DNA of 28,142 bases, taken from contig DVAB01000039.1 in the NCBI GenBank assembly GCA_014189685.1, positions 1 to 28,142 of the forward strand. The letters run 5' to 3'. Positions 20,847-26,931 of this stretch are shown one piece after another (positions within the stretch are counted from its first letter, which is position 1; each line of letters begins with the position of its first letter). The position numbers and the translations under genes were made by a program. The notes under the pieces were generated by a model. It was given only the letters and a program-made list of their open reading frames with translations, did not search any database and had not been told where the DNA came from. The stretch is from Candidatus Naiadarchaeum limnaeum (GTDB lineage: Archaea > Undinarchaeota > Undinarchaeia > Undinarchaeales > Naiadarchaeaceae).

Positions 20847-20854
20847 ATTTATAC
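20847..20854 (+). promoter_or_regulatory. TATA-like promoter of the CCA-adding enzyme gene
   Basis: ATTTATAC begins seven bases after the preceding stop codon and is centred about 26 bases before the ATG at 20876. The spacing again predicts a leaderless message. Confidence 0.55.
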
Positions 20855-20875
20855 TCCATATTTCTAATTCTTTTT

Positions 20876-22249
20876 ATGGAAAAAGTTCTTCAAGAAGTTC
20901 TAAAGAAAATTAAACCTTCTCAAAAAGAGCAATCAGAATTAAACAACTTCTCAAATAAAGTAATTTCATTAATCGCAAAGCAAAACTTCCGCGCAACTCT
21001 TGAGGGCTCGCTTGCAAAAGGGACTTGGATTTCCGGAGACCACGATGTTGATATCTTTACTTTTTTTGATAAAAAAACTCCGCGCCCGACTTTGGAAAAA
21101 AAAGGCTTGGAAATTGGAAAAAAAGTTGCAAAGGATCTCAGATCTAAATTTGAAGTTGAATATGCCGAGCATCCATACACAAGAATTTTTTACAAGAATT
21201 ACATTTTGGATGTTGTTCCCTGTTATGAGCACAAAACTCTTTCTGAGTTGCACTCGGCAGTTGATAGAACACCGTTTCACACAGAATATGTTAGAAAAAA
21301 TTTGACCGAGCAGCAAAAGGACCAAGTGCGTTTGCTAAAACAATTTATGAAAGGTGTTAGAGTTTATAGTGCGAAAGAAAAAGTGCATGGTTTTTCTGGA
21401 TATTTGTGTGAGCTTCTTGTAATCTATTATGGGAATTTTGAACATGTTATACAAGAAGCTGCAAAAAATTGGAAGTATGGACTAATTTTAGATAAAAAAG
21501 GATATTACAAGCCAGAACAACACTCGGAATTGCGCGCAAGATTTAAGCATCCTTTAATTGTAATCGATCCGATAGATAAGAACAGAAATGTTGCGGCCGC
21601 GCTTGACCAAGATAAATTTGAGGAATTTATTTTTGCATGCAAGGAATTCTTGAAAAAGCCTTCAATAAAATTCTTTTTCCCAAATTCTCCAAAACTGTTT
21701 TCTGCCGTGGAATTGAAAAAAGAAATTTCAAAGCACGGCCCTATACTAATTGCTAAATTTAATCCGCCAAAATTAGTTGAAGATATTCTTTACTCACAAT
21801 TGCGCAGTTCGGAGGCTGCGATTTCAACACAGTTTAAGTTAAATGAATTTAGGGTTTTAGATCACGCAATTTTTTCAAACTCATTTGCCTACTTAATTTT
21901 CGAGCTGGAAGATTTCAATCTGCCAAAAGTTAAAATTGTTAAAGGCCCGCCGGTAAAAGTTTCTCAAAAATATCAGGACAAATTTGTCCAAAAATATGAG
22001 AAGTTTGAGCCATGGGTTGAAAAAGGAAAATGGTATGCTGAAATTCCACGTAAGATTACCAATGCAGATGAATTTTTAAAAGAAATTTTGAAAAAGCCTG
22101 AACGCGCAGGAGTTGGGAAATATATTGCAGCACAGATTAAGAAAAAATATTCTTTACTTGATAGCAAAAGTGTTTCAAAAGAATATAAAAAAGAATTTGC
22201 AAAATTCTTTACAACATTTTTAACAAAGAAAAAGCCCTGGGGGTGGTAA
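20876..22249 (+). CDS. cca: Archaeal (class I) CCA-adding tRNA nucleotidyltransferase
   Basis: Adds or repairs the 3'-terminal CCA of tRNAs without a nucleic-acid template. The protein has 457 residues, normal for the archaeal class. The nucleotidyltransferase signature GSLAKGTWISGDHDVDIF has Gly44-Ser45 and catalytic Asp57 and Asp59; a third carboxylate is likely the Asp in ILDVVPCYE, near residue 110. The central TPFHTEYV and RLLKQFMKG regions match archaeal enzymes, and the C-terminal tail domain is complete. It ends back to back with the convergent rimK-like gene, without any intergenic base. Confidence 0.96.
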   Translation: MEKVLQEVLKKIKPSQKEQSELNNFSNKVISLIAKQNFRATLEGSLAKGTWISGDHDVDIFTFFDKKTPRPTLEKKGLEIGKKVAKDLRSKFEVEYAEHPYTRIFYKNYILDVVPCYEHKTLSELHSAVDRTPFHTEYVRKNLTEQQKDQVRLLKQFMKGVRVYSAKEKVHGFSGYLCELLVIYYGNFEHVIQEAAKNWKYGLILDKKGYYKPEQHSELRARFKHPLIVIDPIDKNRNVAAALDQDKFEEFIFACKEFLKKPSIKFFFPNSPKLFSAVELKKEISKHGPILIAKFNPPKLVEDILYSQLRSSEAAISTQFKLNEFRVLDHAIFSNSFAYLIFELEDFNLPKVKIVKGPPVKVSQKYQDKFVQKYEKFEPWVEKGKWYAEIPRKITNADEFLKEILKKPERAGVGKYIAAQIKKKYSLLDSKSVSKEYKKEFAKFFTTFLTKKKPWGW

Positions 22250-23122
22250 TTATTTTTTCGCAATACTTTTTGCAAGCTCAATTACTTTCGGTGCCGGATT
22301 TACTCCTGTATACTTAACAAGTCCTTCAAATCCTGGTGTAATATTTGCTTCAAGAATCATTGGTCCTCGTTTATCTTCAATAATATCGACTCCGACAATT
22401 TTTGTTTCCAAAATTTCTGCAGTTTTCAAAGCCATTTCTTCTTTTTCAGTATCCAAATTTACTTTGTATCCGCGGCCGCCAACAGCAATATTTGCTTTCC
22501 ACATTCCTTTCCGTCCTTTGCGTTTCATTGCTCCAACAACCTCATCCCCCACAACAAAGGCTCTGTAATCAACCCCAGGCGAATTAACAAATTCCTGCGT
22601 GAAAATTAATTGGTCAAGCGCTTTCAGAGTTCCTGTTAATCCCTCTGCTTCCACAAAATTTTCAGCCATCATCACTCCTTTTCCAGAGCTGCTTTCCAAA
22701 AGTTTAATTACAACTGGCATTCGCATGCGGTTCATTTCTAAAAGTGCTAAATCCTGGGAATAAGTTAAAAAAGTATCAGGCACTGGCAATCCTGCTTGGG
22801 CAACCGCTTGCAGAGTGGCAAATTTATTTCTTGTTTTCCATACTGCAACCGCGCCTGCTGTTAATGGAATCCCCATTCCTTCCATATGATCGAGCAGGTG
22901 CAAAATATATGGAAAGCATCTTCTGTTTCCGCCATGAATTGAAGAAGCGAAAGTAGAGAGGTCCAATTCTGTATGCGCAACCCTAAATTTTCCATCTCTT
23001 AATTCAAGTTTTGTTTCAAAAGGATCTATAGGGCAGAGTCTAATGTGCTGTTTGCGCGCAGCTTTTATGAACTGCTGCATTCTCCAGGACTCTGGATTTG
23101 AACTAAGTATCCCAATTCTCAT
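22250..23122 (-). CDS. RimK-like ATP-grasp ligase
   Basis: ATP-grasp carboxylate-amine ligase of the RimK group (RimK, LysX, MptN, CofF and relatives), 290 residues. Members ligate an amino acid, often Glu, to a protein or small-molecule carboxylate through an acylphosphate. An N-terminal pre-grasp domain (about 1-95) is followed by KFATLQAVAQAGLPVPDTF. The ATP-binding PVVIKLLESSSGKGVMM, TQEFVNSPGVDYRAFVVGD and the metal-site ending MILEANITPGFEGL complete the domain. The substrate cannot be told apart: coenzyme F420, methanopterin, lysine carrier or r-protein S6 type are all possible. A GGGAGA ribosome site precedes the ATG. Confidence 0.9.
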   Translation of the reverse strand: MRIGILSSNPESWRMQQFIKAARKQHIRLCPIDPFETKLELRDGKFRVAHTELDLSTFASSIHGGNRRCFPYILHLLDHMEGMGIPLTAGAVAVWKTRNKFATLQAVAQAGLPVPDTFLTYSQDLALLEMNRMRMPVVIKLLESSSGKGVMMAENFVEAEGLTGTLKALDQLIFTQEFVNSPGVDYRAFVVGDEVVGAMKRKGRKGMWKANIAVGGRGYKVNLDTEKEEMALKTAEILETKIVGVDIIEDKRGPMILEANITPGFEGLVKYTGVNPAPKVIELAKSIAKK

Positions 23123-23175
23123 ATTTTCTCCCGATAAAGCAAAAGAACAATAAGAGGTACATATACTTTTCTAAT

Positions 23176-23397
23176 ATGGAACTAAAAGTCAGGGTTGTAC
23201 CAAATTCGAAAGAAAGGTCAATAAACGTTCTTAATGGCTTTTTGAAAATTCATTTAAAGGCGCCGGCAACTGGAGGCAAGGCAAACAAAGAGCTCATTGA
23301 AGTTCTTGCAAAACATTTTCAAGTCAAAAAATCACAAGTGGAAATCCTGCGCGGCGCAAAAAGCAGGGAAAAAACAGTTCTAATTAATTCTCATTAA
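23176..23397 (+). CDS. DUF167 (YggU) family protein
   Basis: Small protein of 73 residues of the DUF167/YggU family, found in all three domains and without a proven function. LKVRVVPNSKERSI at the N-terminus, LKIHLKAPATGGKANKELIE in the middle and VEILRGAKSREKTVLI at the end match the family well. The length is on the short side but the domain is complete. It is transcribed divergently from the rimK-like gene, with 53 bases between start codons. Confidence 0.9.
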   Translation: MELKVRVVPNSKERSINVLNGFLKIHLKAPATGGKANKELIEVLAKHFQVKKSQVEILRGAKSREKTVLINSH

Positions 23398-23436
23398 AAA
23401 ATTGGCTAGAAGAAATAGCATCTTTTCAATAGCTTT

Positions 23437-23457
23437 TTACCAGTCAAAATCGTCCAT
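23437..23457 (-). CDS. Possible micro-ORF with full expression signals (doubtful)
   Basis: In the spacer behind the deoxyhypusine synthase-like gene, the minus strand has a TATA-like GTTTATAA (23497-23504). About 26 bases on comes a predicted start, then GGGAG (23463-23467), five bases, and ATG followed by GAC GAT TTT GAC TGG TAA, coding MDDFDW. The signals are as good as those of real genes here, but the frame is only six codons. In the same frame, open codons extend 13 further codons upstream without an ATG. It could be a leader peptide, a gene remnant or chance. Confidence 0.2.
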   Translation of the reverse strand: MDDFDW

Positions 23458-23518
23458 TTCTTCTCCCTTGGAATGTTTCAATAGAATTTGCCAGACTTAT
23501 AAACTTTTCTAAATAGTC

Positions 23519-24577
23519 TTATTTAAAAATTGAGCCGAAATCTGTTCCTGTTCTTTTTTCTTTTACGCGCTCGTTTAATGCGTGTACAACTAACGGAAGA
23601 GCAATAGTTGCATCAGAATAGCATTGGACTAATTTTCCTTCAGGAGCTTCCTTACCCCATGAAACGGCTTCCTCAAAAGTGCATCCAGATAATCCTCCCC
23701 ATTGAGGAGAATCAGTTGTTATTTGTATTGCATATTTGTGCGGATAATAAGTTTCAGTTGTTCCCTTGCGCACGCGGCCTTTTTCTCTTCCTGGAATTCT
23801 TTTGTCTTTATACAGGAGATCAGCAGTTGCTGCAAACAATTGTATAAAATCTTTTGGAACTCCGCCGCCGATATAAATTACTCCAGTGTCTTTTACTTTT
23901 TCCCCCAAACTCATGAATTCAACATAATCCTTTACAGAATCAAGTACTAAATTGTATCCTCTGCTTCTTGCAATCAATGCGGCATCTCCATATGGGGAAT
24001 CAACTATTGCTGGGCAAAAAATTGGGACTTTGTGCTCTGCTGCTGTTGCAATAATGCTGTCTATCTTCTTTTTGCCAAGCCATTTTCCAAACAAATAAAG
24101 AAATTCTTTTGAGGAATATCTGTAATCTTTTTCAAGAGTTAAAATAAAATCTGCAATTAATTCTGTCATTTTTAAATAATCTGCTTCATTACCATAGATG
24201 TCATAATATCTGTTGTATCCTTGTTTAAACAAATCTTCATCATTCGCGCGATGAGTTCCTTGGATGTAATTCATGCCCATTGCTTCAACAATGTCCTCAG
24301 AAATATTTGCACCAGTTGGAACAAGCACATCAATAAATCTTTTTTCAATAAGCCACTTTACCATTTTCCATTGCCCAGTTATGCTAAGCGATCCTGCGTA
24401 TCCCATAAAAATTGTGATGTCCTCGTCTTTGAGCATATCCTCCCAGACATTAACAACCTCTCCAAGTTTTCTTCCTTGGAATCCTGTGAGGGTCATTTCA
24501 GAAAGAAGTTGAGAAATAGTTTTAGGATTGTGAACTTCAATTGCCTTTACTTTTCTCTTCGAAGAGAATTCGTTCAT
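23519..24577 (-). CDS. Deoxyhypusine synthase-like protein (divergent group)
   Basis: Member of the deoxyhypusine synthase family, NAD-dependent enzymes that transfer the aminobutyl group of spermidine to a lysine of aIF5A. About 352 residues from the ATG at 24577. Conserved parts are PTGANISEDIVEAMG, CPAIVDSPYGD with the Asp of the active site, the glycine-rich YIGGGVPK, and EEAVSWGK with the Lys that forms the enzyme-substrate imine (Lys309). But the acidic FDGSDSGA-type segment of true synthases reads QWGGLSGC, and the KHH segment reads PKDF followed by an insertion. This is the bacterial-like DHS-related pattern, so the real substrate is open. An upstream TTG at 24604 is an alternative start. 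Confidence 0.85.
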   Translation of the reverse strand: MNEFSSKRKVKAIEVHNPKTISQLLSEMTLTGFQGRKLGEVVNVWEDMLKDEDITIFMGYAGSLSITGQWKMVKWLIEKRFIDVLVPTGANISEDIVEAMGMNYIQGTHRANDEDLFKQGYNRYYDIYGNEADYLKMTELIADFILTLEKDYRYSSKEFLYLFGKWLGKKKIDSIIATAAEHKVPIFCPAIVDSPYGDAALIARSRGYNLVLDSVKDYVEFMSLGEKVKDTGVIYIGGGVPKDFIQLFAATADLLYKDKRIPGREKGRVRKGTTETYYPHKYAIQITTDSPQWGGLSGCTFEEAVSWGKEAPEGKLVQCYSDATIALPLVVHALNERVKEKRTGTDFGSIFK

Positions 24578-24672
24578 CCTTTCGTTTCTTTTGCTCTCCC
24601 ACAACTAATTTTGTATAAAAATCTTTGTTATTTAAATGTTTCGGAAAATTTTTTTCTGAAAAATTTTTTGAT

Positions 24673-25974
24673 TTATCTAAAGATAGTCCAATCGATAAGA
24701 GCTTTTGTAAGTCTTGGAAATTTTGATGCAATACTTCTTTTGCTGAAATATCTTTTGTCAATGCTATTAAGCATTTCTGTTTCTCTGCTTAGTTTTCTAA
24801 CTAACCAATCTCTTGCCATTATTCCACACAAAAAAGCAAAAAGAAGTCCTGGCCCGAAAATAAAAATTTGTTTTTCATCAGTATTTTCAATATATCCAAT
24901 TCCAGGCCGCTCATCGAAGCCCATTGTTAGAAAATCTCCATGCCAAAAGTACTCAACAGGGTTTTTTAATTTCTTTAAAGGGGGAAAGTAGCTGAGCATT
25001 CTCTCTTTTAAATCAGAGTAGACTTTTTCCATCTTTTCTTCTTTAAATGTAGTGAACCCCCCAAATAACAATCTTTTTCTTAAAATTCTAAAGTAAGTAA
25101 ACTGCGGTGGCGGAACAGCGTCCCACAACATTAAACCTTCTCTGACTCCAATCTCTTCTAAAATTTGATTGGAAAGTTCTGGTGTTGCTAAAAGAAATGT
25201 ATAAGATTTCTCTGCTTCTTTCAGTTTTACAAATTTCAGTATGTCAGTCCAGCAGGCATATATTACTCTATTCGCAGTTATATCGCCATGTTCTGTGCGC
25301 ACTATATTTTTTCCATTTTCGTATTTTACCCCTAAGACTTTGTTTTTTTCAAATATACTTACCCCTAAATTATTGCAGACTGCAGCGAATCCTATAAGAA
25401 AAAGCATTGGGTTTATACAATATTCGTTTGGATTGTAAATTCCCCCGTAAAAACTATCAACTGGTCCTAAAAATCTGTGCAATTGGTCTCTTGTTAACAA
25501 TTCAGTTTCATATCCAAAACTCTTTCTGAGCGCCGCCTCTTTTCTGAAATATCTGCGCCATTCTTCGCTGTCATCAGTTTGTAAATAAATACTTCCAACA
25601 TTCTTTAAATCACATTTAATTCCATGTCTTTTAATTAGTTCTACAAGTTTCTTTGCAAGATCTGTTTTCAAATTCCAAAAAATTTCTCCGCCCCTTTTAC
25701 CAAATTCATGTATAACATCAATCACATCAGCTTCTACTGATGGGGCTAAAAAACCCCCAGATTTTCCAGTTGCACCGCTTCCAATTAATTCTGCTTCTAA
25801 AACAACAATAGTTTTATCTCTAAACTCCTCACTTTGCTTTAAGTGATATGCAGCTGATAATCCAGAAAGTCCACCGCCAATGATTACCACATCAGCGTAA
25901 CCTAATTTCTTAGGATCAAATTTTTGGAATCTTTGCCTTATAGTTCCTTCCCACCAGAACGGATTTTCTTTCAT
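24673..25974 (-). CDS. FAD-dependent amine/amino-acid oxidase-like protein (DAO family)
   Basis: Flavoprotein of the DAO (glycine/D-amino acid oxidase) superfamily, 433 residues, closest in look to gamma-glutamylputrescine oxidase-type proteins. The FAD dinucleotide fold VVIIGGGLSGLSAAYHL is near residues 29-45. SGATGKSGGFLAPS forms the second FAD contact, and the C-terminal ERPGIGYI and IFGPGLLFAF segments close the FAD site. The N-terminal NPFWWEG is also common in that group. The reaction is probably oxidation of an amine or amino acid with release of peroxide; the substrate is unknown. Its promoter (TTAATATATAG on the minus strand, 25999-26009) lies inside the 3' end of hjc. It is directly upstream of the deoxyhypusine synthase-like gene. 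Confidence 0.88.
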   Translation of the reverse strand: MKENPFWWEGTIRQRFQKFDPKKLGYADVVIIGGGLSGLSAAYHLKQSEEFRDKTIVVLEAELIGSGATGKSGGFLAPSVEADVIDVIHEFGKRGGEIFWNLKTDLAKKLVELIKRHGIKCDLKNVGSIYLQTDDSEEWRRYFRKEAALRKSFGYETELLTRDQLHRFLGPVDSFYGGIYNPNEYCINPMLFLIGFAAVCNNLGVSIFEKNKVLGVKYENGKNIVRTEHGDITANRVIYACWTDILKFVKLKEAEKSYTFLLATPELSNQILEEIGVREGLMLWDAVPPPQFTYFRILRKRLLFGGFTTFKEEKMEKVYSDLKERMLSYFPPLKKLKNPVEYFWHGDFLTMGFDERPGIGYIENTDEKQIFIFGPGLLFAFLCGIMARDWLVRKLSRETEMLNSIDKRYFSKRSIASKFPRLTKALIDWTIFR

Positions 25975-25984
25975 TTACAAATAA

Positions 25985-26386
25985 TTAGTGTGTTGCACTA
26001 TATATTAACTTTTCAAAACTCTTTCCACTTTTTTCAGAATTTTTTCTTGAAACTGTAAATTTTTTTCCTTCTGTTTTTCTTACTTTTTCCATTTCTAAAA
26101 AATACCAATTCTTTCCGTTAAATCGAACTCCAATATACGGAGTTGCTCCAAATTTTTCCGAAAAGGTTTTTAATTTTTCAACTTCTTCAGCATCAAGATA
26201 AACATTTGTTTTTTTAGTTGCCTTGCATGAAATTGCAAAAATCTTTTCTCCATTAGAAGCAATTACATCAACACTCGGGAGCCTTGAAATTCCGCTTCCT
26301 GCTGCGCGCATTGCAGCATATCCGCTATTCCAGAACATTTCTATCAGTTCGCGCTCTGCTTTTGCACCTTTTGCGTATTGGGCCAT
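25985..26386 (-). CDS. hjc: Archaeal Holliday junction resolvase Hjc with altered E-x-K motif
   Basis: Archaeal PD-(D/E)xK endonuclease that cuts four-way DNA junctions; 133 residues, normal length. GAKAERELIEMFW (Glu11, Arg12) and LPSVDVIA (Asp40) match the catalytic core, and GATPYIGVRFNGKNWYFLE fits the C-terminal half of the family. The motif normally reading E-x-K (for example IEVK in Pyrococcus) reads S53-C-K55: Lys is kept but the metal-binding Glu is Ser. Activity may be changed, or a neighbouring residue may substitute. A TATA-like box near 26405-26414 on the minus strand fits a leaderless mRNA. Confidence 0.9.
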   Translation of the reverse strand: MAQYAKGAKAERELIEMFWNSGYAAMRAAGSGISRLPSVDVIASNGEKIFAISCKATKKTNVYLDAEEVEKLKTFSEKFGATPYIGVRFNGKNWYFLEMEKVRKTEGKKFTVSRKNSEKSGKSFEKLIYSATH

Positions 26387-26479
26387 CGGAGTAAATATTA
26401 TAAATTTTTATATCTAAGGTCTAATTATAATTTTGCATGAGTAAGAAAGGGAATCTGAGCGATAAAAATCAAATAAAAC

Positions 26480-26487
26480 TATTTAAG
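26480..26487 (+). promoter_or_regulatory. TATA-like promoter of the 26510 gene
   Basis: TATTTAAG centred about 27 bases before the ATG at 26510. No ribosome site is present, so a leaderless message is likely. A second TATA-like box further upstream (near 26405) points to an ATG at 26437. Confidence 0.45.
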
Positions 26488-26509
26488 TGCACTAATTTAC
26501 TTATAATCT

Positions 26510-26914
26510 ATGGGCGCACAATTTCCTGTTGGTGTCCGAATTCGTCATTGTAAAGTATCCCTTGATTTCTGTCATATAGAAGTAATTCAGGGACTTGTAT
26601 TAAAAGAAGTTTTTTCTGAAAATGATTTATCTGGAGAGCTAATACCAGTTACTGGGAAAATAGAAATTGAACGGCGGTTTGTCGAACCATTTTGGGATAA
26701 CATACGGCATCCCTCACGCAACCTCAGAGCGTTTATACATAAGCATGAACGTCACGATGATAAATATGAGATAGATTTTTTAAGGGATCCTATAGCAATT
26801 TTTTTTAAAATTTCTAAAAAAGTTGAGGGCGGATTATTGCGGCGCACTGAAAAGGTAATTGGTAGAGTACTCATAGGTTCAACTGAAGTAGGAGATATTG
26901 AGCTACAGAAATAA
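26510..26914 (+). CDS. Unrecognised 134-residue protein
   Basis: I do not recognise this protein. It looks beta-rich, without signal peptide or membrane helix, with His-rich charged segments in the middle (RHPSRNLRAFIHKHERHDDKYE) that do not form a known metal motif. It ends with a repeated hydrophobic pattern (GRVLIGSTEVGDIELQ). The gene has its own leaderless-type promoter, with hjc divergent upstream and the large secreted protein convergent 17 bases downstream. Confidence 0.6.
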   Translation: MGAQFPVGVRIRHCKVSLDFCHIEVIQGLVLKEVFSENDLSGELIPVTGKIEIERRFVEPFWDNIRHPSRNLRAFIHKHERHDDKYEIDFLRDPIAIFFKISKKVEGGLLRRTEKVIGRVLIGSTEVGDIELQK

Positions 26915-26931
26915 ATCTATTTATAATATTT

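Noticed and set aside
24537-24761. 74-residue minus-strand frame spanning the DHS-like start and the end of the FAD gene
   Set aside because: It overlaps two well-supported genes in another frame and has no recognisable domain; its Lys/Asn/Phe-rich composition is what AT-rich sequence gives by chance.
24221-24991. 256-residue plus-strand frame
   Set aside because: It is antisense to the DHS-like and FAD genes, which carry clear motifs; the translation is low-complexity without domain signals.
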